Assembly: GCF_004217145.1 (NCBI RefSeq)
Contig: NZ_SHKR01000015.1
Span: forward strand, 62,001 to 126,000
DNA from: Kribbella rubisoli
GTDB taxonomy: Bacteria > Actinomycetota > Actinomycetes > Propionibacteriales > Kribbellaceae
Reading direction: 5' to 3'
DNA length: 64,000 nt
Shown: positions 42,328 through 51,613 of the stretch, piece after piece
How positions within the stretch are numbered: position 1 is the stretch's first letter
How the letters are laid out: the number at the start of each line of letters is the position of its first letter
Translations under genes and position numbers: made by a program
The notes under the pieces: generated by a model
The model's database searches: none
Told to the model about the DNA's origin: nothing
What the model saw: the letters and a program-made list of their open reading frames with translations, nothing else

Positions 42328-43532
42328 CTGAGTCCTCCGAAGATGTGGTCTGGATCGTATGCCTGCTTGATGGCGAGCAGGCGCTCGTAGTTGCCGCCGT
42401 GGTAAGCGATGAGGTCGGTGAGGTACGGGTCGGGGAAGTTGGGGTAGAGGCGGCCGGAGGCGTGCGGGTGGGCGATGGACCAGGAGCGCCGTACGGCGGT
42501 CCGGTCGGGGCTCGCGTGTTCGAGGAGGAAGCGTTCACCGCGGTGGGCGAAGGCCGTGGCGTCGGCGGGGACGCGGTTGTAGGCGCCGCCCATCGGGGTG
42601 AAGCCCAGCTCGCAGCCCGCGGCCAGGAGTTGAGCGATGGTGTCGCAGGGGAGCGGAGAGCCGAAGAACTCCGACTTGCTGTAGACGACACGGTCGTCCT
42701 GGACGTCTTCGTCGGAGAAGCTGCGCTTGAGCTCAGGCCAACTGAGCCCGTCGCGCAGCTCGACCGCCGGATCGAGGGACGCGAGTTCGCCGAAGTCGGC
42801 GTCGCCGACCGCGGCACCGAACACCCGTACTTCGTCGGCCGTCACGGCGAGGCTGGCCGTGAGGTGATCGGGCGCGTCCGGTGCCCAGGACTGCCAAGCG
42901 GCGATGACGGCGGCGGCCCGATCCCGTGGATAGGTGAGAGTGAAACGCGTCGCGGTGGGCGACGGTACGGCGGCGAACACGAGCGACGTGACGACGCCGA
43001 ACTGACCACCTCCGGCTCCGCGGAGCGCCCAGAACAGATCCGGCTCCTGCTCGTCAGAACACTCCACGACCCGACCGTCCGCGAGCACAACCGTCGCGCC
43101 GACGAGCCGATCGCACGTCAGCCCGTACCTCCGGCCCAGCAGCCCGAGCCCGCCACCCAACGTCAGCCCGGCAATCCCAACCGTCGGCCCACAACCGGCC
43201 GGGATCGTCAGCCTGTGCTCGTGCAGCCCGCGATACACGTCCGCCAGCCGAGCCCCAGCTCCGATCGCTGCCTGTCCATCTGCCACTGACACCGAGTTCA
43301 GCGCGGAGAGGTCCAGCAGGAGTCCAGTGGTCGACGAGCGGCCCGCGAAGCAGTGGCCTCCGCCTCGGAGGGCGACCGGGAGCGCGTGGGCGCGGGCGTA
43401 GGTGAGGGCCTCGGCCACATCGGAAGGATCAGCGCAGCGCGCGATGGCGGCGGGGCGGATGGCGCGGTACTGCGGGAGCGCGAGACGGCGGAGTACGTCG
43501 TACTGCGGGTGGTCAGCGCCGATCAGCTCCAT
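42324..43532 (-). CDS. Berberine-bridge-type FAD oxidoreductase with bicovalent flavin
   Basis: A 402-residue enzyme of the PCMH/BBE family. The FAD domain has LRGGGHCFAGRS, whose histidine is the 8-alpha linkage site, and GLTCDRLVGATVVLADG, whose cysteine fits the 6-S linkage, so the flavin is probably attached at two points. GPTVGIAGLTLGGGLGLLGRRYG and the C-terminal YPNFPDPYLTDLIAYHGGNYERLLAIKQAYDPDHIF close the family pattern. It oxidises alcohols, sugars or carbohydrates with oxygen as electron acceptor. No signal peptide. The AraC gene overlaps its start by 20 bp. Confidence 0.9.
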   Translation of the reverse strand: MELIGADHPQYDVLRRLALPQYRAIRPAAIARCADPSDVAEALTYARAHALPVALRGGGHCFAGRSSTTGLLLDLSALNSVSVADGQAAIGAGARLADVYRGLHEHRLTIPAGCGPTVGIAGLTLGGGLGLLGRRYGLTCDRLVGATVVLADGRVVECSDEQEPDLFWALRGAGGGQFGVVTSLVFAAVPSPTATRFTLTYPRDRAAAVIAAWQSWAPDAPDHLTASLAVTADEVRVFGAAVGDADFGELASLDPAVELRDGLSWPELKRSFSDEDVQDDRVVYSKSEFFGSPLPCDTIAQLLAAGCELGFTPMGGAYNRVPADATAFAHRGERFLLEHASPDRTAVRRSWSIAHPHASGRLYPNFPDPYLTDLIAYHGGNYERLLAIKQAYDPDHIFGGLR

Positions 43533-44361
43533 GGGCTGACGGTAGACGGGTGGGGGACGACTGGGCTTGAAGGAAACGGTCGTACCAGCCGGCCAGGAAC
43601 GGGCGGTACGACGCGGAGTGGTCGTGCCCGCAGTCGCAGCTGTCGGCCTTCACACCGAGCAGGTCGCGCGGGGTGACGCCGGTCAGCCGGACACACTCGC
43701 GGGTGAGATGGGCGTGGTCGGCATAGCCGGTTTCGGCGGCCAGATCGGCGAGACCATTGCCGTAGCCGGCCTGTGCGAGGGCCAGATATCCCTGGAAGCG
43801 CAAGGTCCGCTGCAACGTCTTCGGTCCGACGCCGGTCGCCGACAGACAGCGGCGCCGGAGCTGACTCTCCGACAACGCGAGGTCGTCAGCCAACGACGCG
43901 ATCCCGGTCGGGTTCCATGGCATCAGCCGGCGCACCATCTCGGCGACGAGCGGATCCGGCCGCAATTCCTCCTCGACCAGAGACCGCTGGACACCCAGCA
44001 AGGCCGAGTGGGCAGAGGGCGAACAGGCGACCACGGTCCCCAGTACGTCGGCCAGAGGACCCCACAGCTCGACCGACACATCCACCAAGTCGTCAGCGGG
44101 TACGCCGAGCAGCGCCGTCCCCGCCCCGGGCATGAACCGGACCCCGACGATCGTGGTCCGCGGCGGCAGCACCTGCACCTGAGCGCGGGTCAACGGCCCG
44201 ATCAATTGCGGCACACCACCGACCGGGCAGTGCAGCTCGACCCCGCCTGTCGGCAGGTCGCGCTGCACATATGCGACGGATCCGGTCCGCTGGATCCAGA
44301 CAGTACGAACGAGACCGGCCAGTGCGGGCACCGGCGCCAGCTCGTCGTAGGTCTGGTCCAT
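43513..44361 (-). CDS. AraC family regulator
   Basis: A 282-residue regulator beginning MDQTYDELAPVPALAGLVRTVW. The N-terminal domain is the DUF6597-like type common in actinobacteria. The C-terminal double helix-turn-helix is seen as SESQLRRRCLSATGVGPKTLQRTLRFQGYLA and DHAHLTRECVRLTGVTPRDLL. ATG 44361 is only two bases after the kup stop. A much longer reading frame upstream lies over kup in another frame and is not real. It probably regulates the FAD oxidase/reductase genes that follow. Confidence 0.88.
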   Translation of the reverse strand: MDQTYDELAPVPALAGLVRTVWIQRTGSVAYVQRDLPTGGVELHCPVGGVPQLIGPLTRAQVQVLPPRTTIVGVRFMPGAGTALLGVPADDLVDVSVELWGPLADVLGTVVACSPSAHSALLGVQRSLVEEELRPDPLVAEMVRRLMPWNPTGIASLADDLALSESQLRRRCLSATGVGPKTLQRTLRFQGYLALAQAGYGNGLADLAAETGYADHAHLTRECVRLTGVTPRDLLGVKADSCDCGHDHSASYRPFLAGWYDRFLQAQSSPTRLPSAHGADRR

Positions 44362-44363
44362 GG

Positions 44364-46304
44364 TTACAACTCGATATGCGATCCGATGATGACGGTCCGG
44401 TCGCGCGGCAGCCCGAAGTACTCGGCGGCGTCGGCGGTGATGTGCGAGGTGGCGAGGAACAGCTGTTTGCGCCAGCCGGCCATCGTGGCGGACTTGCCGC
44501 GGCGGAGTTCGATCTTCGACAGGAAGTACGACGCGTTCTCGAGATCGATCGGACCCTCGGTCGCGGCCGGGTCCAGCAGAGCCAGGGCGCTGGGCACGTC
44601 CGACGCCTCCATGTACCCGAACTTGATCGTGACGTGCGTGATCCCGTCGTCGCCGTACCCGAGGTCGTTGACCATCACCCGCTGGTCCTCGGGGACGCGC
44701 GGGATCTCCTCGGTCTCGATCGCGACGATCACCACGTGCTCGTGGCGCACCTGGTTGTGCTCGACGTTCGCCCGCAGCGCGAGCGGGGTGCTGACGCCGC
44801 CGCGGTTCAGGAAGATCGCCGTACCTGGCACTGTCCGGACCGGCATGCCGCCGGAGCCGAGCTGGTCGATGAACTCCTGCAGCGACCCCTCCGCCCTCTC
44901 CCGCTCGGCCGTGACGACCTGTCGGCCGCGTTGCCAGGTCGTCATGATCGTGAACGCGGTCAGCGCGATCAGCAGCGGCAGCCAGGCGCCGTGGATGAGC
45001 TTGGTCAGGTTCGCCCCGACGAACAGCAGGTCGACGGAGAGCAGCAGCGCCGCGCCAGCGCCGATCAGCCACCAGGAGATGTTCCAGCGGTACCGGGCGA
45101 CGTAGAAGAACAGCGTCGTGGTGATCGTGATGGTGCCGGTGACCGCCATACCGAACGCGTACGCCAGCGCGGCCGAACTGCGGAACGCGAAGACCAGCGT
45201 CAGCACCGAGACCAGCAGCAGCCAGTTGATCCACGGCACGTAGATCTGGCCCACCGTGGTCGCCGACGTGTGCGCGACCCGAAGTCGCGGCAGGTAGCCG
45301 AGTTTCGCGGCCTGCGAGGCGACGGAGTACGCGCCGGTGATGACGGCCTGCGAGGCGATCACCGTCGCCGCGGTTGCGAGGAGCACGAGCGGCAGCCGGC
45401 CCCAGTCCGGGATCAGCAGGAAGAACGGGCCGCTGATGTTGGACTGGTCCTTCAGGATCAGCGCGCCCTGACCCAGGTAGCTCAGCACGCACGCAGGCAG
45501 GACGAGGAACAGCCAGCCCCGCGTGATCGCCTTCCGGCCGAAGTGCCCCATGTCGGCGTACAGCGCCTCGGCGCCGGTGACCGAGAGCACGATGGCGGCG
45601 AGCGCGAAGAACGCGATGTGGAAGTGGCCGGTCAGGAAGCCGATCGCGTACGTCGGCGACAGCGCCTTCAGGATCTCGGGGTGCCCGGCGATACCACTGA
45701 TCCCGCACGCACCGATGGCCGCGAACCAGACGATCATGATCGGCCCGAACACCCGTCCGACCGCTTCGGTGCCGCGTCGCTGGACCGCGAACAGCATGAT
45801 GATGATCACCGCGGTGATCGGTACGACGTACTCGCCCAGTGACGGTTCGACGAGTTTCAGACCTTCGACCGCGGAGAGGACCGAGATGGCCGGGGTGATC
45901 ATGCTGTCGCCGAAGAAGAGCGACGCTCCGAACAGGCCGAGCCCGGCCAGGACGATCGCGCCCTTGCGTTCCGGGTGCTGGCGGCCCCACTGGCGCAGCA
46001 CCGTGATCAGCGCCATCAGGCCGCCCTCGCCGTTGTTGTCGGCGCGCAGCGCGAGCAGGATGTACGTCACTGTGACGATGATCATCACCGACCAGAAGAT
46101 CAGCGAGACCACACCGAACACGTTCGCGTCGCTGACCGGCACCGGGTGCGGGTCATCGGGGTTGAACACGGTCTGGATCGTGTAGATCGGACTGGTCCCG
46201 ATATCACCGAACACCACACCGAGTGCCCCGATGACCACCGCGAGTTTGACGGTGTCGTGGGCATTCGGCGTATGGCTCGTGGCGCCATCCTGCTGAATCG
46301 TCAC
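44364..46304 (-). CDS. kup: KUP-family potassium transporter
   Basis: A 646-residue K+ uptake protein with about twelve membrane segments. The family signature VVFGDIGTSPIYTIQTVFN is intact, followed by GEGGLMALI, LFGDSMITPAISVLSAVEGL and a cytoplasmic C-terminal domain ending in RDRTVIIGSHIEL. Start GTG 46304 was chosen because MTIQQDGATSHTPNAHDTVKLAVV then leads straight into the first membrane segment; the ribosome site is weak. Divergent from the MFS gene. Confidence 0.92.
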   Translation of the reverse strand: MTIQQDGATSHTPNAHDTVKLAVVIGALGVVFGDIGTSPIYTIQTVFNPDDPHPVPVSDANVFGVVSLIFWSVMIIVTVTYILLALRADNNGEGGLMALITVLRQWGRQHPERKGAIVLAGLGLFGASLFFGDSMITPAISVLSAVEGLKLVEPSLGEYVVPITAVIIIMLFAVQRRGTEAVGRVFGPIMIVWFAAIGACGISGIAGHPEILKALSPTYAIGFLTGHFHIAFFALAAIVLSVTGAEALYADMGHFGRKAITRGWLFLVLPACVLSYLGQGALILKDQSNISGPFFLLIPDWGRLPLVLLATAATVIASQAVITGAYSVASQAAKLGYLPRLRVAHTSATTVGQIYVPWINWLLLVSVLTLVFAFRSSAALAYAFGMAVTGTITITTTLFFYVARYRWNISWWLIGAGAALLLSVDLLFVGANLTKLIHGAWLPLLIALTAFTIMTTWQRGRQVVTAERERAEGSLQEFIDQLGSGGMPVRTVPGTAIFLNRGGVSTPLALRANVEHNQVRHEHVVIVAIETEEIPRVPEDQRVMVNDLGYGDDGITHVTIKFGYMEASDVPSALALLDPAATEGPIDLENASYFLSKIELRRGKSATMAGWRKQLFLATSHITADAAEYFGLPRDRTVIIGSHIEL

Positions 46305-46401
46305 GGCCCGGACGATACCTGCCCCGAGAGTTACCTGGGTGGATGTCGAGACCGTCGCCGCGACTCCGACGTACCTCATGACTACGGAGGAGGTACAGAC
46401 C

Positions 46402-47649
46402 ATGACGCCGGAGCGGGTACTGCGGACCTACGTCACGCTGGTCGCGGTGTCGACGGGGGCATCGTCGATGATCTGGGGGATCAACACGTTGTTCCTGCTC
46501 GACGCGGGGTTGAGCATCGGGAAGGCCTTCGCGGCCAACGCGTTCTTCACCGCCGGCATGGTGCTGTTCGAGGTCCCGACCGGTGTGGTCGCGGACACAG
46601 TCGGACGCCGTGCGTCGTACCTTCTGGGCACAGCCACGCTGTTCGGGGCGACGCTGCTCTACCTGCTCCTGTGGCGGGCACATGCGCCGTTCGTGCTGTG
46701 GGCGGTGGTGTCGGTGCTGCTCGGGCTCGGGTTCACGTTCTTCAGCGGCGCGACCGAGGCGTGGCTGGTCGATGGGCTGCACGCCACCGGGTACCGCGGG
46801 TCGCTCGACGCGGCGTTCGCGAAGGGGCAGGTGGCGAGCGGGATCGCGATGATGGGCGGCTCGATCGGCGGCGGCCTGCTGGCCCAGGTCACGAACCTCG
46901 GCATGCCGTACGTCGTCCGCGCGTTGTTGCTCGGGGCCACCTTCGTGGTGGCGTGGCGGGCGATGCGCGACCTCGGGTTCACGCCGAAGCCGCGGGTCTC
47001 GGTACGGGGCGAGATGGGCGGGATCGTCCGGGCATCGCTGCGGCACGGGCTGCTGAATCCGCCGGTGCGCTGGGTGATGCTCGCCGGCCCGTTCACCGCC
47101 GGTGTCAGCGTGTACGGCTTCTACGCCGCGCAGCCCTATCTCCTGCAGCTGTACGGGCATGCCGATTCGTACTGGATCGCGGGTCTGTCGGCCGGGATCG
47201 TTGCCGGTGCGCAGATCGCCGGCGGCGCGTCGGCGTCGTACGTCGCGCGCATCTTCCGGGACCGGATCGTCATCCTGATCGGGGCGATCACCACGTCCGC
47301 GGCTGTGATCGCGTTGATCGGGCTGGTGACGTCGTTCGGGGCCGCGCTGGTGCTGTTGATGGTGTGGGGCACGATGTTCGCCGCGATGACGCCGGTGCGG
47401 CAGGCGTACCTGAACAGTCACATCCCGTCGGCGCAGCGGGCGACGGTGCTGTCGTTCGACAACCTGCTCGGTTCGGCCGGTGGCGTCGTGATCCAGCCGG
47501 GGCTCGGCCGGTCCGCGGACCTGTGGGGCTACGGGCAGGCGTACCTGCTGGCGGCGGGAATCCAGGTGCTCGCGGTCCCGTTCCTCGGGCTGGCTCGCCG
47601 TAAAGCCGTCGAGGTGACGCCGGATCAGCATTTAGCCTTGCGGGCGTGA
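46402..47649 (+). CDS. MFS transporter
   Basis: A 415-residue protein with about twelve membrane segments beginning MTPERVLRTYVTLVAVSTGASSM. VLFEVPTGVVADTVGRRASYLLG is the conserved loop 2-3 motif of efflux-type MFS proteins. ATG 46402 is eight bases behind GGAGGAGG, which decides the start against upstream ATGs. The next gene starts inside its stop (GTGA), so transport and phosphotransferase-like genes form a two-gene operon. Confidence 0.88.
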   Translation: MTPERVLRTYVTLVAVSTGASSMIWGINTLFLLDAGLSIGKAFAANAFFTAGMVLFEVPTGVVADTVGRRASYLLGTATLFGATLLYLLLWRAHAPFVLWAVVSVLLGLGFTFFSGATEAWLVDGLHATGYRGSLDAAFAKGQVASGIAMMGGSIGGGLLAQVTNLGMPYVVRALLLGATFVVAWRAMRDLGFTPKPRVSVRGEMGGIVRASLRHGLLNPPVRWVMLAGPFTAGVSVYGFYAAQPYLLQLYGHADSYWIAGLSAGIVAGAQIAGGASASYVARIFRDRIVILIGAITTSAAVIALIGLVTSFGAALVLLMVWGTMFAAMTPVRQAYLNSHIPSAQRATVLSFDNLLGSAGGVVIQPGLGRSADLWGYGQAYLLAAGIQVLAVPFLGLARRKAVEVTPDQHLALRA

Positions 47650-48182
47650 CGGTTCGACTGATCATCCTCAACGGCGGCTCCAGCTCCGGGAAGACCGCGA
47701 TCGTGCGGGCTCTGCAGGAGGTGCTGGACGAGCCGTGGCTCGGGTTCAGCGTGGACGACTTCGTCGACGCGCTGCCGGCCAAGCTGGAGGGTTCGCCGGA
47801 CGGGATCGTGATCGGTTCTGACGGCGAGGTGTCGGTCGGGCCGGCGTTCCGCGCGCTGGAAGCGGGCTGGACCGCTGGGATCGTCGCGATGTGCCGGGCC
47901 GGCGGCCGGGTCATCATGGACGACGTCTTCCTCGGCGGCCCGTCCTCGCAGCAGCGGTGGTGGAACGCGATCGGCGACCTCGAGACGCTGTGGGTCGGCG
48001 TCCATTGCGACCCGGCGATCGCGGCGCAACGCGAACTCGCCCGCGGCGACCGCCCACCTGGCATGGCCGAAGGACAGGCGCTGATCGTCCACCAGGGGAT
48101 CAGATACGACCTCGAGGTGGACACGTCGCACACCGACTCGATCGATTGTGCGCGAACGATCGCGGCCTACTTGAAGGCCTGA
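47646..48182 (+). CDS. Chloramphenicol-phosphotransferase-like (CPT) kinase
   Basis: A 178-residue P-loop kinase resembling the Streptomyces venezuelae self-resistance enzyme that phosphorylates the primary hydroxyl of chloramphenicol. The P-loop is LNGGSSSGKTAIVRALQ. The catalytic Asp region is GFSVDDFVDALP and the lid contains REL-ARGDRPPGMAEGQA. The true substrate of this relative may be another hydroxylated metabolite. It overlaps the MFS stop and, convergently, the TetR gene by 16 bp. Confidence 0.87.
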   Translation: MTVRLIILNGGSSSGKTAIVRALQEVLDEPWLGFSVDDFVDALPAKLEGSPDGIVIGSDGEVSVGPAFRALEAGWTAGIVAMCRAGGRVIMDDVFLGGPSSQQRWWNAIGDLETLWVGVHCDPAIAAQRELARGDRPPGMAEGQALIVHQGIRYDLEVDTSHTDSIDCARTIAAYLKA

Positions 48183-48772
48183 TCGACGACAGCGAGCGCG
48201 CTGATGATGCGCTCGCGGTGCTCCGCGGCCACCACGTCAGGATCGTCGCCGGCGAAGATCCGGCGTACCGACTCGAGATGGACGACGCGGTAGGCGGCAA
48301 CCGTCAGCGCTGCGGTCAGCTGAGGATCGGGTACGCCGGTGTGCGCCATCGCTCCGGCGATCGCCTGCTCGATCTGCTGCAGTAGCTCGCGGGCGCGGCT
48401 CTGCAAGGCCCGCGACTCGGCGACGACCTCCCAGAAGCGGCGGAACGTGCCGCGGATCGTCGACAGCGGGTTGCCCTCGTCGGCCAGCGCGACCAGGAGA
48501 TCGGACAGCGCCTTGACCGCGGACGCGCCGCCCGGGCGGTCGTTGACTGCGGCAACGACCAGGGCCTCCGCCTCGGGGTAGCGGTCGAAGAGCAGGTCCT
48601 CCTTGCGCGCGAAATGTGCGAAGACCGTCGGCCGCGCGACATCCGCCGCCTCGGCGACCTCGGACACCGACACCGCGTCGAAGCCGCGCTCGAGGAACAG
48701 CGTGGTCGCGACCTCCGAGATCCGGGTCCGGAGTTCGGCCTTCTTCCGCTCACGGCGGCCTTGGTGGTTCAC
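48167..48772 (-). CDS. TetR family regulator
   Basis: A 201-residue regulator with the helix-turn-helix GFDAVSVSEVAEAADVARPTVFAHFARKEDLLF. The variant TVFAHF replaces the usual TLYYHF and is common in this branch. Starts GTG 48772. It is divergent from the glycosidase-like gene at 48835, with CATAC (48781-48785) and GTATG (48806-48810) in the 62-bp gap as a possible operator. Confidence 0.87.
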   Translation of the reverse strand: MNHQGRRERKKAELRTRISEVATTLFLERGFDAVSVSEVAEAADVARPTVFAHFARKEDLLFDRYPEAEALVVAAVNDRPGGASAVKALSDLLVALADEGNPLSTIRGTFRRFWEVVAESRALQSRARELLQQIEQAIAGAMAHTGVPDPQLTAALTVAAYRVVHLESVRRIFAGDDPDVVAAEHRERIISALAVVDQAFK

Positions 48773-48834
48773 GGTTTAACCATACCGGATAAAAAGATGT
48801 ACCGAGTATGAGTTCACTTGCTAAGCTGAAGGTC

Positions 48835-49845
48835 ATGCAATCAATCGGGGTGAACTACGACACCGGCCTGCGGTACGACGGCCGCAGTACGCGCAACCGT
48901 TTCGATGCCGACGCGGTACGTCGTGAGATGGCAGTGATCGCGGACGAGCTCAATGCTCCTGCGGTCCGCGTGGTGGGCACCGAGCTGGACCGGCTGGTGG
49001 TGGCGGGCGAGGCGGCGTTGGCCGCCGGGCTGGACCTCTGGTTCTCGCCGATGCCGATGAACCTCGAGCCGTCCGAGTTCATCGCCTTCCTCACCGACTG
49101 CGCCGCGCAGGCCGAGGTACTGCGGCAGTCGGCGCGCGGCGACGTCGTGCTCGTGCTCGGGTGTGAGCTGTCCGTGTTCTGCAAGGGCTTCGTACCCGGC
49201 GAGACCACAGGGGAGCGGCTTGCGCTGATGGGCGACCCGGCGACCTGGACCGACCCGGCCAAGCTGATGGAGCTGCAGGCCGGCCTCCAGCGCTGGGGTT
49301 CGGTGCATGAAGAGCTGGCGAGTGCTGCCCGCAGCGCCTTCGGCGGCCGGATCACGTACGCCGCCGGCCTGTGGGAGGACGTGAACTGGGATCTGTTCGA
49401 CATCGTCAGCGTCGACGCGTACCGGGACGCGGCCAACGCGGCGACCTTCGCCGACGAGCTGGCGTCGCGGTCGAAGTGGGGCAAGCCGGTCGTGGCCACC
49501 GAGTTCGGCTGCTGCGCGTACCGCGGCGCGGCCGAGCGGGGCGGGACCGGCTGGATGATCGTGGACCGCAGCGTCGACCCGCCGGTCATCAACGGATCGT
49601 ACGAGCGGGACGAGGAGGAGCAAGTGGAGTATCTGTTCGAGCTCGTCGAGGAGTTCGACCGGATCGAGCTGGCGGCGGCGTTCTGGTTCAGTTTCGCGGG
49701 CTTCGAGCTGCCGCACCGCGAGGATGATCCACAGCGCGATCTCGACCTCTCGTCGTACGGGCTGGTCGCGGTCGGGGACGACGGGCAGTGGCGGCCGAAG
49801 AAGGTGTTCGGCAAGCTCGCGGAGCTCAACGCCGGCCGGAGCTGA
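48835..49845 (+). CDS. Glycosidase-like TIM-barrel protein (clan GH-A pattern)
   Basis: A 336-residue cytoplasmic protein of the group sometimes annotated abortive infection protein in actinobacteria. Two strand-end glutamates, Glu111 in VLGCELSVF and Glu223 in VVATEFGCC, are placed like the acid/base and nucleophile of clan GH-A glycosidases. Tryptophans line later strands (WEDVNWDLFDIVSVDAY, AAFWFSFAGF). ATG 48835 has AAGG just upstream; ATG 48808 would add nine residues and is possible. Substrate unknown. Confidence 0.75.
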   Translation: MQSIGVNYDTGLRYDGRSTRNRFDADAVRREMAVIADELNAPAVRVVGTELDRLVVAGEAALAAGLDLWFSPMPMNLEPSEFIAFLTDCAAQAEVLRQSARGDVVLVLGCELSVFCKGFVPGETTGERLALMGDPATWTDPAKLMELQAGLQRWGSVHEELASAARSAFGGRITYAAGLWEDVNWDLFDIVSVDAYRDAANAATFADELASRSKWGKPVVATEFGCCAYRGAAERGGTGWMIVDRSVDPPVINGSYERDEEEQVEYLFELVEEFDRIELAAAFWFSFAGFELPHREDDPQRDLDLSSYGLVAVGDDGQWRPKKVFGKLAELNAGRS

Positions 49846-49848
49846 TGG

Positions 49849-49871
49849 ACCGCGCGGTACATTTGACCGCG
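49849..49871 (+). promoter_or_regulatory. Leaderless promoter and palindrome of the TetR gene
   Basis: TACATT (49858-49863) is seven bases before the start GTG 49871, the spacing for a leaderless transcript. The palindrome ACCGCGCGGT (49849-49858) abuts the -10 box, with a further GACCGCG at 49865-49871 overlapping the start. Likely autorepression site. Confidence 0.5.
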
Positions 49872-50467
49872 TGCTGACAGCGAAGGGTGCGGCGACGCGG
49901 GACAGGATCGTGGCGGCCGCTGCTGCCGAGATCCGCGAGCGTGGGATCAGCGCGGTGAAGCTGGACGACATCGGCCGGCGCAGCCGGACCGGGAAGAGCC
50001 AGCTGTTCCACTACTTCCCCGAAGGCAAGGAGCAGCTGCTGCTCGCGGTCGCCGAGCGCGAGGCCGAGCAGGTGCTCGAGGACCAGGAGCCGCACCTCGG
50101 GCAGCTGACCAGCTGGGATGCCTGGGCCGAGTGGCGTGACGTCGTCGTGGAACGGTACCGACGCCAGGGAGTGCACTGCCCGCTCGGAGTCCTCATCACC
50201 GAGATCGGGCGGCACACACCGGCGGCGCAGGCGGTGACCGGGAAGCTGCTCGCGCAATGGCAGCACCGGCTGGAGCGCGGAATCGAAGAGATGAAGGATG
50301 CGGGCGAGATCCGTGCCGACGTGGATCCCGCCCGCGCTGCGGCCGCACTGATCGCCGCGATCCAGGGCGGCGTGGTGATCCTGATGTCGTCAGGCTCGTC
50401 GACGCATCTGGAGTACGCGCTCGACCTCTGCCTGGACTACCTCCAGTTGACCACCGGCGGCCGGTAG
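49871..50467 (+). CDS. TetR family regulator (QacR-like)
   Basis: A 198-residue regulator beginning VLTAKGAATRDRIVAAAAAEIRERG. The recognition helix region is VKLDDIGRRSRTGKSQLFHYFPEGKEQLLLAV. The C-terminal domain contains CPLGVLITEIGRH, typical of the TetR_C_6-like class. GTG 49871 is chosen by homology and the leaderless promoter. Its 3' end overlaps the convergent aldo/keto reductase by 31 bp, which it may control. Confidence 0.87.
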   Translation: MLTAKGAATRDRIVAAAAAEIRERGISAVKLDDIGRRSRTGKSQLFHYFPEGKEQLLLAVAEREAEQVLEDQEPHLGQLTSWDAWAEWRDVVVERYRRQGVHCPLGVLITEIGRHTPAAQAVTGKLLAQWQHRLERGIEEMKDAGEIRADVDPARAAAALIAAIQGGVVILMSSGSSTHLEYALDLCLDYLQLTTGGR

Positions 50468-51534
50468 CCGGCCGGCTTGTCGGCGACCTTCGCTCCAGCG
50501 TTGACCAACCAACCCTGGTACTCAGGCGTGAACATCCGGTACACCGATTCCGGGGGTACGGCGCTGGCATCGTCGAGCGCAGCACGAAGCTCGCTCGGCA
50601 GCTCGAATCCGAGGGCGGCGATGCTCGACTCGAGCTGCTCCGGACGGCTGGCACCGACAATCGCGGACGCGATACCGGGCTGTGTGGCAGCCCAGTTGAC
50701 CGCGACTTGGGCCATCGTCACGCCGAGCTCGTCCGCGACGTCCGTCACGGTCTTCAACAGGTTCCAGTGCCGGTCGCCCCAGGTTCGCGCGGGTGAGCCG
50801 TCACCGGTGAGTCGCCCTTCACCGGCGACGCCCTGAATGTCGTCGCGCTGGTACTTCCCGGTCAGGAAGCCCGCGGCGAGCGGGCTCCACGCGGTGACAC
50901 CGAGCCCCAGTTGCTGTGCCATCGGGACGTGTTCGGTTTCGATGGTCCGCTCGGCCAACGAATACGGGAGTTGCAGACTGACCATCGGCGTCAGCGAGTG
51001 CGCGTCGGCCAGCGTCTGCGCGCGAGCGGCGTACCAGGACGGTACGTCGGACAGCCCGGCGTACCGGATCTTGCCTGCCCGGACGAGGTCGTCGAGGGTC
51101 CGCAGTACTTCGTCGATCGGGGTGATGCGGTCCCAGGTGTGCAGCAGGAACAGGTCGACATAGTCGGTGCCGAGCCGGCGCAGGGACTCGTCGAGCGCGC
51201 GGATGAGGTGCTTGCGGCTGTTGCCGCCGGCGTTGGGATCGCCGGAGTCGAGGCTGTTGGTCGCCTTGGTGGTCAGCACCATCCGCTCCCGCACGCCCGC
51301 CTCGGCGATCAACCGGCCGAGGATCCGTTCGCTCTCCCCGGCGGTGTAGAAGTCGGCGGTGTCGATGAAGTTGCCGCCGGCATCGATATACGCGCGGAAG
51401 ATCGCCCGCGCCTCGTCCTCGGTCTTGCCGTACGGCGCGTGGAAGCCTGCCTGTCCGAAGTTCATCGTGCCCAGTGCCAGCCGGCTGACCCGCAGCCCCG
51501 ACCGCCCGAGCAAGTAGTAGTCGTCAAGTGCCAT
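50437..51534 (-). CDS. Aldo/keto reductase
   Basis: A 365-residue NADPH-dependent barrel enzyme of the Tas/YajO-like group. The catalytic residues are visible: Asp and Tyr in FIDTADFYTAGESE, Lys in VLTTKAT and His in LFLLHTWD. The cofactor segment is IVGASRPEQLESSIAALGFEL. ATG 51534 was preferred to the GTG-type start two codons upstream. Broad carbonyl substrates; physiological role unknown. Confidence 0.92.
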   Translation of the reverse strand: MALDDYYLLGRSGLRVSRLALGTMNFGQAGFHAPYGKTEDEARAIFRAYIDAGGNFIDTADFYTAGESERILGRLIAEAGVRERMVLTTKATNSLDSGDPNAGGNSRKHLIRALDESLRRLGTDYVDLFLLHTWDRITPIDEVLRTLDDLVRAGKIRYAGLSDVPSWYAARAQTLADAHSLTPMVSLQLPYSLAERTIETEHVPMAQQLGLGVTAWSPLAAGFLTGKYQRDDIQGVAGEGRLTGDGSPARTWGDRHWNLLKTVTDVADELGVTMAQVAVNWAATQPGIASAIVGASRPEQLESSIAALGFELPSELRAALDDASAVPPESVYRMFTPEYQGWLVNAGAKVADKPAGYRPPVVNWR

Positions 51535-51613
51535 GCCCATAGCGTTGCTCGGTCGAAATGGACCGGCAAGTACAAACCGTGCAAGGTCGCGTTGTGCGTG
51601 AAAGGATTTGATC

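Noticed and set aside
44362..45990. Long N-terminal extension of the AraC gene across kup
   Set aside because: The extension is a shadow of kup; AraC homology begins at ATG 44361.
46205..46401. c-di-AMP riboswitch before kup
   Set aside because: The divergent gap is under 100 bp and shows none of the expected paired helices.
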